A stretch of 17,500 nucleotides of DNA from Chrysomallon squamiferum (GCA_012295275.1 CM022674.1:4681436-4698935), one strand, 5' to 3'. Positions 1-12,440 are shown, counted from the stretch's first letter. The notes: generated by a model from the letters alone, not told the origin. Program-made: numbers and translations.

Positions 1-570
1 ACAATCACGTGTCTGTCACGTGATTCAATCATTTCTTTTGCCAAATGCATGGGACGCTGTTTATTATGATCGATTACTCGCAAAGCGGAAAAATAAAAAA
101 ATAAAAAAAAAAATAAAAAATAAAAAAAATAGGGCGATTATCGAAGCAGTTGTGTTGTATGGTATATATAAATTAATACTGTTATTGCTGCTGCCGTTAC
201 TATGAATACTACAACTACCACTACCACGTCTACAGCTACTATCATTTCTGTTATTACGACTGTATCACTACTAGTGTTACTATTTATATTACTACTAGTT
301 ACTAGTACTACTTTTAGTTTCATTACTCTTACTGTTACTGTTATTTCTATTTCTGTTAGAATCTGTTATTAGTACTATTACTACTATTAATATTACTACT
401 ATATTAATATTACTACTATTAATATTACTACTATATTAATACTAATACTACTATTAGAGCTACTGACATTACTATTACTGCAGCTAGTGTTGTTCTATCT
501 TTATTGTTTGATGTTTCTGCTTTAAGATAGCTTTGTACAGACTACTGCTTCCAGTATAGACGGTTTAAAA

Positions 571-643
<73 letters not shown>

Positions 644-960
644 AGAAATATAAAATCACTAGAAAAGCAGGAACAACAACAACATTAATAATAATTATGA
701 TAATAATAACAAACAAAACAACAACAACAACAGCAACAACAGTAATAATAATAATAATAATAACAATAACAATAACAAATAAATGGTAACTAAATACCAT
801 TACAATAATAGCAACAACAAAAAAATGTTGTAATAATAATAAATAAATAAATAAATAAATAAACAAATAAATAACAAAACAAACAAGACGATTAAACCTT
901 TTGCTTCTGACGTACTGCATATTTCACACAACTGTCTACTAAAAAAAAACATTTTTTCAA
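1..960. repeat. AT-rich low-complexity tract with trinucleotide microsatellites
   Basis: No gene is seen. The stretch holds an A-rich run (about 86-130), a long degenerate ACT/ATT trinucleotide tract (about 196-480), and a compound microsatellite in which pure AAT (570-606) switches directly to pure GAT (606-642). A degenerate AAC/AAT tract follows (about 676-836), then AAAT units (839-862). Open frames here translate to poly-Val/Ile or poly-Asn-like strings and are repeat artefacts. Confidence 0.85.
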
Positions 961-1074
961 AATCTGTCATCGTGTGCCGTACGTATTATACAACTTGAAC
1001 TATGGTCAGTTGAGGTTAACGCTAGCCGAGACCATGAATGGCACATGCTTTGAGCACGCGTTGCTGCCTCGTTT

Positions 1075-1514
1075 CCGTTAACCAATCGGATGAATTGTTG
1101 TTCTCGAGCGAAGTCGGTTAGTTGACGTAGATTGGCAAGCTGATCGTAACAGACGAAATTTTGAGCGTACGAAGAGACCCATTTGAACGATTTTTGTCAA
1201 ATTCACACCCCTGTTTTTGTTTATATTCAGTAAATACATCATCGGTGGTTACTGGTCAGAGCGCGTGGTAGATATTTGTTACGTAACTACCTATTACCAC
1301 AAGCGAGAAGAGATCAGTCTAAGTTTCGTTGGAAAAGCAAGAGGAGTGTTTAGATTTTGGCTCGTGTGAAACTGATCGTACTGTTAACCTTTCTCTCTCA
1401 GTCTCAGGGTTTGCAGTTAAAAACTATTTAGATTTTTTTTTTCTCTCTCTCTCTTTGCGAGACATAGATTTATTAACGTTTCCATTTTCTAGCATACTTG
1501 TTTTATTCCGGGAT
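1075..1514 (+). promoter_or_regulatory. Probable promoter and 5' region of the gene starting at 1515
   Basis: Base composition changes from low-complexity repeats to mixed, CpG-containing sequence. A CCAAT box in good NF-Y context (AACCAATCGG, 1080-1089) and an inverted CCAAT (ATTGG, 1131-1135) lie about 45 bp apart, with a half-CRE TGACGT at 1123-1128 between them. No clear TATA box is visible. An in-frame TAA at 1320-1322 precedes the gene, and there is no ATG between it and 1515. Pyrimidine-rich stretches ending in AG (for example around 1391-1401 and 1435-1475) could be splice acceptors, so the transcription start and any 5' intron cannot be fixed from sequence alone. Confidence 0.4.
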
Positions 1515-3664
1515 ATGATTTCTTACGAGTCTCTCATAGACGAGTTTTACAGCATTCAGAAATCGAATGGTTTTGAAGACGATTGCTTTACTCAAGTTAC
1601 TGTCGTGCCCAGAGAGATCAAACCTTTCAAACCAATTGCTTGTCCCGTTCTGGAAAACCACCTGGAATCAGTTGGGAAGAAACCTGGTATTCCTCACCTG
1701 CCTCTACTAGGATGCATTTGTAGATTAGAATGCAACAAAGATGGCGTCCGGGGACGCTCCGTAGACAGATCGCATGACGTCACGGTACAATGCATGGATA
1801 ATGGCGGACCAGATATCGAATACCTTATTGAAGGTATTGCCTCTCATGAAATGCCGGTTATAGGTATGTTACCTTTACGTGTTGCCTATTCTTAACGTGT
1901 TCATATTTATTTATTTATGATGAGTTTGTGTTTGCAGTTAATTGCACAAATTTATAATGTTTTAACATTTTTTCAAAAGACCATTGGTAAAAGGTCATAT
2001 TGATTTCTAATGAATAAAACTATAATTTTTAACATATACTATATATACGTTTAATGCAGTTAAACTTAGCCCATGAGACGGAAAATTTCTGTCACCTGTG
2101 ACGTAATTTGCATACGTGGATTTTCTTTAGACTGAATATGTTTCCCTATTTTAGTATTTAAAAGTAAACCGTAAGTTGTATTTATTTAATATTACTGGTA
2201 TTTCAGTTCATAAATTATAACAAGTCGTCATGAAACAAAACGTACGTTTCTGCGTAAAGATCATCACATTTAATGATTTATATGAAATCTTAAATCTATT
2301 GTTAGATTATATATTATATATTTTTATTTATTTACCCAAACTTTTGGTAACTCCTATTTTCGATACTGGTCACCAAACGGAAGACCAGAATAACTTAAAT
2401 TAACCGACACATCTTATTTAAATGCTATTTCGGCCATTTTTTATTTTCTTGCTGCTAAATCGATTGACCGCTTATTCACACTGTGGATGCCATAAATAAT
2501 TTCGTTTTTGTAATGTAACAACCCTTTGACGATCCGCCAGAGGCATGAGTAGAAACCATGTTCACGTTGAACATGCGCTGTCGTCATAAATAAAGCAAAA
2601 ACGTGTCTGCTGAAACTCAGGTAAACGAAAGGCCACTGGTAAACTCGTTAAGCTACGTAATATCGCCACTAGTCTATTATGCCGATGCGAACACGCGTCC
2701 AGAAATGACTTAACTGCCTGCGTAATAAATTCCTCAGAACAAAGAGGTCAGTCTGTCTTACTGGCATGTTATACAACCGTTTAGTTGTGATGACGCAACG
2801 CTTCATTACAGCTTTTTACCCTGTAATTTTCTTTACTTAATAATGACTAATCCTCCCCCGCGGGAAGGTAAATATATTTAAAATTGCGGTTTTATCTTGT
2901 CATTTAACTTTTTTTTTTTTTTTTTTTTTCTTCCCGTTTTGAAGAAGGTTTAAGCACGCGACTCAGGACTTGTGGTTAATAATTCGGCTTGCGTTTCGAG
3001 TTAACGTGGGTAACGGAAGATAAGGAATCGATAGCATGGACCTTTCATTTTTTTTTTTTTCTGACAGAAAGTCATCGTTCCGTTTAACTTGCACTAAACT
3101 TCCTTCATTGCCCGTGTTACAAATTTTCGCCCGTAAAATTGAAACAAAATTTAAATTAATAGTGATAGTAAAAGCGGTCAGCAGGCATTCATTTAACATT
3201 TATTTTCAACACCAAGTATTTATCAAATATTTCACGCGCACAACCATTTTCCACCCCCATCCCCCACGTTTCATGGGTTTCAATTTATTTAATAATATAA
3301 TATATTTTATACATCATTTATAACACGTTAAGAGTTTATTTTTTAATTTTTTATACACATTAACAAGACAACAGGATTTGAAAATAATAGGCTACACTTT
3401 ATTCGTAGTAAATATTTAGTGTTTAATTATACATTAAAAAAAAAAAAATTAGGATGTTTCAAAATGTATTTAGTGTAATTGTTAGCAATGTTATATCTAC
3501 ATTTTACGGTGAAAAAACCCAGCAATGAATTATTTGCAAATTACTGTTAAACGAAGGAGTTATTTCTGTTACAAACAATAATAACATTATTATTATTATT
3601 TTAACATATGTATAGTGATATATGTATATATACATCATTTATGTATGATTTCAAATCCTGTTTT

Positions 3665-3695
<31 letters not shown>

Positions 3696-5102
3696 TATAT
3701 ATTTTTAAATTATTGTTATTTTTATATCTGTTTACTTAATAATTTCTAATTATGCAGTTAATTTAGTTAATTTTACTTATAAATCATATACGTGTGTGCC
3801 GCCATTCTTTTGCACTTTCATTTTCAACAGAGAGAGAAAATACGTGATGGATGAAAAGTTAATTCATGTTCCTCTTGTTCAGGGGAGACCATCCAGATAT
3901 GACGAGAGTAAAATGGGACACAACTCTTCCAAACTGCTTCGACTTCTAGTAAATCATATCCCGAAGTGGATATTTGTGAAATTATTTGATGTTTTTCTTT
4001 TTCAACATTAAATCGTGCACTTAACATTAGAGAAAGTTTAGTGGTTTTCTATGGCGGGGTGGTGAAAACCAGTGTCTGGATGTATGCAATTTATAAATAT
4101 TAAATTATCAGTAATTGTATTAAATATTATATTATTATATATTTTATTAAATAACAATTTGTAACGCACGTTAAGATATATACACACTTCATAATTCATC
4201 CATAATTAATACCATCCAGACAGTTTTAATAAAAACACAAAAGAATTGTAATTTGTAAATTTATAGATTTTTTTTGTTTTCGTTTTTGTAATCATAAAAT
4301 ATATATTCAGTTCAGAAACTTTATTTTTTTTTTTTACAAATGATTAAAGCGATCCTTTGAAAACTTGTATATATTTCTTATCATTCCTATCAAATAAATT
4401 ACATATACTCTAGTAACCAGTATTAAATAAAACTCTAAACTCTAGTAGTGTAAGTTACTTCGTATATTGTACAGTGTAAAAAAGTTGCAACATAAAAATT
4501 ATTTTACCCGTTTGTACGTCAACAACATCCTTTTTTTTTTATTTGTTACAGGTATGTACGTCGACAAACAAATATGTCCAGGCTTTCCGTACCGCATCCG
4601 CTACCTCGGAGGTACCCGTGACGTATTTGACGACGCCAAACCGAAAACGTTGCAGTCGATCGGAATGGGATACACGCACCGTATGACGTTCGACAGCGAC
4701 TGCCTGAACCACAACGACAACGTCTTCTGGTCGGACAGTCACCCGAAAGGCTTCGCCTTCCGAATCCAGGCGGTCAACCCCGGCGACGTGTTTGTTATAT
4801 ATGACGTCACGTCCTGTCCGATCGGCGAGGCGAAAATCGAGTCTCTGTCGGCGCCGCAGGAGGAAATTGACATGACGGTGAATAGCGGCACCGTCTGCAA
4901 GACTGTCCGCGTTTGGCTGGTCTGCAGCGTTGTTTACTTCCAAGGCCATCACGGATTGGTGGATTTGCACTCGCCCACTTCGGAGACGATCGTGGGCGAG
5001 GCGATGGTCATGAAGTCCAAGGGAGAGAAGCGTGCTAAGGTTTTATGCATCTCGAACATCTGTTTATCGAGACAGGAAGGCTGCACGTTTCGTAAAGATT
5101 AA
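1515..5102 (+). CDS. Two-exon protein-coding gene of unrecognised family (299 aa, join 1515-1863, 4552-5102)
   Basis: Exon A runs from the first ATG (1515) to 1863, where ATAG meets a donor GTATGT. Exon B opens at 4552 after a T-rich tract and TTACAG and ends at TAA 5100-5102. The split Gly codon (G + GT, residue 117) is restored exactly, and 349 + 551 nt make 300 codons with no internal stop. Both exons are richer in GC than the intron and flanks, which supports coding. I see no signal peptide and no long hydrophobic segment, so an intracellular soluble protein is likely. Residues 1-23 are acidic. Cysteines cluster at 67, 69 and 73. The C-terminal half has alternating hydrophobic stretches suggestive of beta strands and ends in a basic, Cys-containing tail. 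I cannot assign a family: a divergent beta-sandwich such as a Neuralized-type repeat was considered, but its hallmark residues are not convincing. An upstream coding exon, or an extra exon inside the intron, cannot be excluded. Confidence 0.65.
1864..4551 (+). other. Intron of the two-exon gene
   Basis: The donor is GTATGT at 1864 and the acceptor is a ten-T tract followed by ATTTGTTACAG ending at 4551. The interior is strongly AT-rich, with T runs at 2909-2929, 3049-3060 and 3661-3683 and short TA repeats near 3620 and 3690. A somewhat more complex block lies at about 2500-2800. A short open stretch at 3796-4011, preceded by TTTTCAACAG, could imitate an exon, but its downstream donors are weak and it is not needed to keep the frame. 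Confidence 0.6.
2557..2575. repeat. Perfect short inverted repeat (8 bp arms, 3 bp spacer)
   Basis: CATGTTCA and TGAACATG flank CGT in the most complex part of the intron. The arms are exact. It could be a binding site for a dimeric protein or chance. Confidence 0.5.
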
Positions 5103-5300
5103 CGACAGTGACGGGGACTCGTTGAGAGATAAAAAAAAAAAAAAAAAAAAAAAAATATGCGGTTTATGAAAGTTGGATCTCACGCAGCCTTGGAAACGAG
5201 ACCGTGACTGAACGTTTGGTGCAAGAGTAGAGAACGCAAACGTGTATTCCACGAGAAGAAGAAGAAGAAGAGTAAAAGAATAAATGTTTTGTATAATAAA
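5103..5300 (+). terminator. 3' UTR with two AATAAA polyadenylation signals
   Basis: After the stop codon there is a 25-A run (5131-5155), then mixed sequence, an AGA/AAG-rich patch, and AATAAA at 5279-5284 and again at 5295-5300. No AATAAA occurs earlier after the stop, so cleavage shortly after 5300 is the simplest reading. The 25-A run is flanked by ordinary sequence on both sides and is not by itself evidence of retroposition. Confidence 0.55.
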
Positions 5301-6665
5301 TGAAAACTTTGTGTACACATCTCATAGGTATTCAAAAGGGTAGCGAAGGGGAAGAAGGTTCGAGAATGGCATTTTTCTCCTTTTTTTTTTCATCATTTTT
5401 CTTATTTCTGTTTTGTTTATAAAAAAAAAAAGGAAAATTAATTGCGAATGTTATTCACGACAAGCACTGCAGTCCCCCCCCCCTTTTGTGTAATGATCTA
5501 TCCCGCACAATAACACGTAAAAAAGCGGATATTGTACACGCGGATTTAACTCAATCAAAGAAAAAAGTCCCGGTAATTTGATACTGACAAGTAGCACATA
5601 ACATAACAAGACCAGAACCCGATAATAAATAAGTGTAAGTATATAAATAAAATGTTAAAACGAATTAAAAATAAAACTAATAATCGAACTAAACTGCTTA
5701 AGTTCACTGATGTCAGTCGCACATTCCAGTGTGTAATGCATGGCGGCCATTGTGTTTTTTTTTAACACGCAGGGGCAAATGTTAAATTCGTTCCACTAAA
5801 TGTGTGTGATGTTTATAGTGAGTGAAACTAAAAATGTATATCGCTAAAGTGTTTTGGGTTATCAGATAACGTATTGTTAATAATATTTCACTATTAAAAC
5901 GACGAAAATGTAATTGTACAAAGAAAATTCTCGAGGTCTACTTATTATTTAATTTTTATTTTGTCCGATTCCTTTCACCCGTTTCTAAAATCCTTCATGT
6001 GCCTCTATACACGCACTTTAGCACACACACGTAAAGAAATCGGTCACGCACTCGCAAAAAATGCAAAAGAAAACACCTGTTTAATATTTTAATAGCCATA
6101 TATCGTTTGAACCTACATGAAACGTGTAAAAGAAGAAAAACAACAACTGGTATTTGTACATTTGCATTGCACATTGTTCTAATTAACGAGAATATTCACT
6201 GTATATAGACATTTTGAAATATCTTTACGTGATTTAATGTTATTTGCAACATACAATGTTAATGATATTTGTTTTCTATTAAAATATTAATTTTGAATTG
6301 TTGTTTTGTTGTTTATTTTTGTCATTAATAATATGGTAATATTTTCTAACTCTTACTAATCGAGGGTGGGTACAGCTTTTTCATAATGTTCCTGCTTGAG
6401 AAGGTCACTAACAACTCTTATTTATACTTGGTAACATTTGTTTGACTTTGAAGGTAGTCTTGCATCTTGCCCTGTCGCTTTTGAGTTCAGGTTTTACTGA
6501 ACATTTTAGTATGATTCTGCATTCTATTGGTTCAAATACATAAAGATAATAAAAAATATTTGTTCTTACTCTGTCAAATAATCTATTTTTTTTCTTTTTT
6601 CTAATAGATTACTATTCATATAATTTCAGTCACAAATCGTTATACTAATCATTCATCATCGTACC

Positions 6666-6709
<44 letters not shown>

Positions 6710-7373
6710 CACAAATTTGTCATGGATGTGTATGTGTATATATATGATTTTGTATTTTTTGTTTCCTTCATTTGTCCAAACAGACCTTGTAATAACAATA
6801 AAATGTGAATTCTTTGTGCTCCTGTTGTGACGTCATTCTGTGATAACGAATAACAAACCTACCCCGCTAGGCGCCCTCGGAGTATACAGAATGCAATAAT
6901 CTGAATAGAGGTACCTAACTCGTGCAATCGCATATTTGTCATGGATTATTTCCCTTATGCCAAAATAACAAATAATAAAAATTACTTATTCTTTATAGGA
7001 CCGTAAATTATATTAACTGGAATCAGATGACGAAATTGATTTGAATTCCCATTAATCTCAGAAAAGTTTAACACAGGTTTTACAAAGTGTTCCGTTTTGC
7101 TTTCAAATCTTGTCCATCTTGGACCATTCCATTATTACCGTGTGTAACATGGCAGTGATTTTCGTGATACGAGCGCGTGCGCACAACCTTGAACTTTCCT
7201 TATTTTAAACTTAATATCTATCGGCAGCTGACCTGTTAGTTTATTACAGAGCGCGTGCAGTTTGATCTTTTTTTTTTTTTTTTGAATGAATCGGTCATTT
7301 TGAAATTTAAAAAATCTGATGTTTGTCATTGTTTCATAATTCAGTGATTTTTTGTTAAAGCGTATTTCGACGA
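5301..7373. other. AT-rich intergenic sequence, no gene seen
   Basis: Mostly single-copy AT-rich DNA with homopolymer runs. It contains a pure TA repeat at 6671-6705 and one perfect CRE palindrome TGACGTCA at 6828-6835. No open frame has convincing composition, splice context or recognisable protein motifs. Confidence 0.6.
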
Positions 7374-7452
<79 letters not shown>

Positions 7453-7454
7453 TA

Positions 7455-7491
<37 letters not shown>

Positions 7492-7515
7492 TTATTTATT
7501 TATTTATTTATTTAT
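7374..7515. repeat. AAT array facing an ATT array (trinucleotide palindrome) plus TTTA repeats
   Basis: A pure AAT run (about 7374-7417) meets a pure ATT run (7418 to about 7452) at the dyad AATT (7416-7419). This makes arms of roughly 35 nt that are perfect reverse complements. After a TTTATATT interruption more ATT units follow, then TTTA units to about 7515. Such a tract can fold into a long hairpin and is prone to length change. Confidence 0.85.
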
Positions 7516-7723
7516 TGTTATTCTTTTTTTGTTGTTGTTGTTCTTGTTCTTGTCTGTTTGGGTTTGTGCTTTCGTGACAATACTCGGGAGGGAACTGGCA
7601 CAGGAGGACAAAATCCAATCACGAAGTCCAAGATTCAAACATATTTGTCAGTTATTGCGTGCATTTATCGTTTTGTGTCATAATACTGAAAGCCTCAGTT
7701 ATGTAGTTTGAAATTAGTATTAT
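7516..7723. other. Short single-copy spacer
   Basis: Mixed sequence between two microsatellites. The 60-codon open frame here has no recognisable features and I do not call a gene. Confidence 0.5.
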
Positions 7724-7872
7724 TATGTATGTATGTATGTATGAATGTATGAATGTGTGAATGTGTGAATGTATGAATGTATGTATGTATGAATGTATGC
7801 ATGCATGTATGTATGTATATATGTATGTATGTACGGCATGTATGTATGTATGTATGTATGTATGTGTATGTA
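7724..7872. repeat. TATG tetranucleotide microsatellite with GAATG and TGTG variants
   Basis: Runs of TATG are interspersed with variant units GAATG, TGTG and GCATG across about 150 bp. The antisense Ile-His-Thr-Tyr frames are simple translations of this repeat. Confidence 0.9.
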
Positions 7873-7937
7873 CTGTGAGTTTACATGGCAGATTAGATAG
7901 ATCGATCGACATATAGACATAGAAATACACGGATATA

Positions 7938-8109
7938 CAGGGTGGCCCAAAAGTAGGTTTACAGTAATTACGTAGGCAATTTATTTTAAAATATAAGCAT
8001 GTTTCAAGCATTAAACAGAAACTGTTTAATCTCTGAGCTGCTCAGAATGTCGTCCTTCAACATTGTATTTTATGTTTAATAACTGTAAACCTACTTTTGG
8101 GCCACCCTT
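7938..8109. mobile_element. Mariner/Tc1-type MITE, 172 bp, with TA target duplication
   Basis: The ends are 33 bp terminal inverted repeats (7938-7970 and 8077-8109) that agree at 31 of 33 positions. They share the core AGGGTGGCCCAAAAGTAGG. A TA dinucleotide lies immediately outside each end (7936-7937 and 8110-8111), as expected for Tc1/mariner insertion. The 106 bp interior has no coding capacity, so the element is non-autonomous and would have moved with transposase supplied elsewhere. The two mismatches in the TIRs suggest modest age. It sits between a TATG array on the left and a TC array that starts just after the right TA. Confidence 0.85.
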
Positions 8110-8111
8110 TA

Positions 8112-8113
<2 letters not shown>

Positions 8114-8172
<59 letters not shown>
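8114..8172. repeat. TC dinucleotide microsatellite, about 29 units
   Basis: A pure TC run begins three bases past the right TA target site of the MITE and ends at CTACCACC. Confidence 0.95.
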
Positions 8173-8174
<2 letters not shown>

Positions 8175-8580
8175 CACCATCATACGGCAGAATCAAACAA
8201 TATTAAAAAACAAAATAACAATCGGTAATTGTCAAGTGTTTAATTCTAAAGACAACATGCAAAAATTAATTAGTCATAATTAACGTGTTGAGGAAAAAAG
8301 ATTTAATGATAACAATCAATAAAAATAGCACGTGATGAGTTCATTATTATCGTATTTCTTTGTCTGAGATTTTTTTTTTTTTTTAAGAAATGATAAAACA
8401 TAAGACACATTTAATTTCTCGAAAACGTGTCTTTGTTACACACTAGCAGCACTATGCTATTTTGATACACCTTTGTTTTGTACATTAATCTTGTCCTTAT
8501 TTTTAGTTATATTCCCAGTTACTGAATACACGTATTTATTTAAGTGTTCGTGTTTATGAGAGTAAAAAAAATAGATAGAT
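8173..8580. other. Single-copy AT-rich spacer, no gene seen
   Basis: Unstructured AT-rich sequence with a T run near 8371-8384. No coding, RNA or repeat signature was found. Confidence 0.5.
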
Positions 8581-8740
8581 ACACCCACACATACATACAC
8601 ACGTGTGTGTGTGTGTGTATGTGTCTGTTGATGGGTGTGCGCGTGTGTTCATGTATTTCTGCATGTATTAGTATTTGAGTGTGTGTGGGTTTAAGCCTTG
8701 TGTGTATGTGTGTATGTATGTATGTATGTATGTATGTATG
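8581..8740. repeat. CA/TG palindromic junction and GTAT microsatellite
   Basis: CACACGTGTG-type sequence around 8600 joins CA-rich to TG-rich DNA. It is followed by TG-rich sequence and a clean GTAT array at about 8709-8740. Confidence 0.8.
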
Positions 8741-8907
8741 CTAACATAGTTACCAAATTATCCATATGTTTTCGATAACATAACATGATAAACAAATCTT
8801 ATTTATAATCTTTAATTAGCCTTCTTTAAAAAAAACCAAAACAAAAAACTGAACTTATCCAATACATATTAAAAAACATAGGACCTAATGAATTGTTTAC
8901 GTGTGTA

Positions 8908-8942
<35 letters not shown>

Positions 8943-9185
8943 ATGAATAAGAAAAACAAGTCATTATAAATACATTACCTTGTATTGATTAAAATTAAAA
9001 TTAAACTTTCTTTTTTTTTCTTTTCTTTTTTTCGTGAAAACGTCCTTGGCTTAGATAAGTTCGTAAACAATCGATGTAAATTTGTCTATGTAATAATTAT
9101 TTTAACAACGAACGTTATTTTTAGTCCCGATTGTTCTCGAGAAGCAACAGAGCCTAGTCTATGAAGGAGTTTAATGTGAAGGGAA
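8741..9185. other. AT-rich spacer, no gene seen
   Basis: Contains a short AT repeat at about 8910-8928 followed by ACACATATACACA, and a CT-interrupted T run near 9008-9031. Nothing else is identifiable. Confidence 0.5.
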
Positions 9186-9336
9186 AGGTCAAAAAAAAAA
9201 AAAAAAAAATAATAATAATAATATAGTGGGAGAAAAAAAAAAAAATATAACCTATGATGTGAAGTGTTATAATTTGATGCATATATGTGGTCATTTCCTT
9301 AAAGGCACATGGCAAAGACTTTTTTTTTTTAATGAT

Positions 9337-9374
<38 letters not shown>
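9186..9374. repeat. Poly(A) runs
   Basis: A19 (9191-9209) leads into AAT units and a further A run near 9233-9245. A 34-base A run at 9341-9374 is the longest homopolymer in the window. I saw no retroposon body attached to these runs. Confidence 0.85.
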
Positions 9375-9377
<3 letters not shown>

Positions 9378-9539
9378 CAAACACTGCACTCGTAATTAAT
9401 TTGCAGGTGTTCGCGATAAACATGCATGTGTGTGTGTTTACAGATTTCAACGGAGAATTAATCGACTTCAGTTTTCAGCGATGGCGGTATATACATATAT
9501 ATTTATTTTTTTCTTATTTGTTTTTTGTTTGTTTTATTC

Positions 9540-9665
9540 ATTTATTTTTTTTATTTTTTTTATATATATATATATATATATATTTTTTATCGTTCTAGAT
9601 GAATATATACACACATGATTGGATGAGCATAATTACCATAATAATTACCATATACATGTGTGTAT

Positions 9666-9705
<40 letters not shown>

Positions 9706-9745
9706 TACATAGTATAAACACACATACACATACATACATATTCGT
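9540..9745. repeat. TA and AC/ATAC compound microsatellites
   Basis: A TA array at about 9560-9583 and an AT array at about 9666-9690 switching to AC (9690-9706), then scattered ACAT/CATA units. The hydrophobic open frames in this interval are repeat translations. Confidence 0.85.
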
Positions 9746-11096
<1,351 letters not shown>

Positions 11097-11139
11097 TTAA
11101 GTCATTATCTTTGTCATCCATTCTTACACGGACACATAG

Positions 11140-11385
11140 AAACGCTTACATACGAACATGCATACACAGACAGACAGACATTCAGACAAATAAACATAAA
11201 TGCAGGCATATATATATACTACATACATACATTCACACATAGACACACAAACAGACATAAATCACACACACACACACATACACATACATACATACATACA
11301 TCACATATACATACGCACACATTCATGCTTGCATACTTACATATGCACTACACACATGCATATATATATATATATATACGTACAG
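11140..11385. repeat. CA-rich and CATA-rich degenerate microsatellite tract
   Basis: ACAGACAG, CACACA (11262-11278), CATACATA (about 11281-11301) and a TA run near 11360-11378 form a continuous purine/pyrimidine-alternating tract. Confidence 0.85.
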
Positions 11386-12440
11386 AGAGGTAGGACGACA
11401 GAATGTGCATGAAACCAAAATGACACAAAATTTTAATACGTATGTTTAGGATTCTGCGATCAACAACGTTTCAGGTCAGAGCTCGTTTATATAAGGAAAC
11501 AAAATGGCGACTGATTATAGTCTGCAAAACAGAACACTGTACATTTTCGTTTGTTTGAGAGAACAAGAGGAAAGAAAGATCACAAAACGCTGCTAATCCA
11601 ATCAGCAAGAATTCAAAGAAGCAAAAAGATGCTAATTTTCTGGATCGTTTTTGTATTATTAAGTTCACTTGCTTTTCTCAACGACCGGCTTTATTTCTCA
11701 ATTTAGTGCTAAAATCAAACAGGTAGACAAAACAGATGTGACTTGATTTTATTATTCGTCTGACTAAGTCTGGGCAACGACTGAACGTAAACGCTGTGAG
11801 AACTGGGGGTATTGTTTGTTTTTTTTTGAAGAAAAAAGATTTTTCTAGTTCTATTGTCAGTTTGCAATAATAGCAGAGACAGAGTTTTGGTCAACGGTAG
11901 AATGAAGTGCAGTTTATTAAGGTCTGTAATGTGTTTAAGAGAAAAACTTGTTGAGTGAGAAGCTTTGCGATAACGTTAACATCTAAGCTGTAAAACAAGT
12001 AATAGGCATTTTATGTATAATCTGAATAATATCGTCAGATGAATGATGGCTTTCATGTAAGTGTTATGTGAAAAGCACATATCCTTCCATTAACTCAATG
12101 GTCAGCATCAAAGACAACCCATCGATAAAACAACATTTCTGATGTATTTGTTATTTCTGAAGAAAAGCAAGAAAAAATGTTTTCTAATTAAATGGTTAGC
12201 TTTAAATACTGACCATCAAGTAAATTACGGGCGTCATGTTTGCGTTATTCCTGATGATGCCACATAACAGACACACATGCACAGTCGTAAACTGGTAATT
12301 TGGGTTACAAAGATCAGATATCCAGTAAGACTATAATTTCTCCTGCGCTTCCAGTTCAAGGGAATTCAGTTTTGTTGTGATATTCAACCTGTGATGTCTA
12401 ACTCTCTGTGACACAGCAGATGTTTTGCTGACTCTGCATT
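11386..12440. other. Single-copy intergenic block, no gene called
   Basis: This is the longest repeat-poor stretch between the two genes, about 1 kb. Open frames of up to 65 codons are present, but none shows a motif, splice context or biased composition. A TATA-like TTATATAAGG near 11488-11497 lies close upstream of an ATGGCG that opens a 30-codon frame; I do not regard this as a gene. The block would be the first place to look for an unannotated noncoding RNA. Confidence 0.45.

Noticed and set aside
3796-4011. Possible extra exon in the intron of gene 1
   Set aside because: An acceptor-like TTTTCAACAG is present, but no good donor keeps phase 1, and the direct join already preserves the frame.
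4539-4970. 143-codon open frame antisense to exon B
   Set aside because: It is a shadow of the GC-richer coding exon on the other strand. The sense frame is supported by splice sites and frame continuity.
4552-5102. Neuralized-type (NHR) domain in exon B
   Set aside because: Some spacing around VFWSDSHPKGFAFRI and VNPGDVFVIY is suggestive, but the usual N-terminal FH..G..I and the W-G core are missing; kept only as a weak alternative.
5351-5366. GGTTCGAG resembling a tRNA or SINE B box
   Set aside because: No A box at the right distance, no cloverleaf and no retroposon tail arrangement.
9154-9618. Open frames with poly-Lys or poly-Phe and hydrophobic stretches
   Set aside because: They derive from A/T homopolymers and TA repeats, not real membrane proteins.
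11488-11603. TATA-like box followed by ATGGCG and a 30-codon frame
   Set aside because: The start lies too close to the TATA-like motif and there is no coding support.
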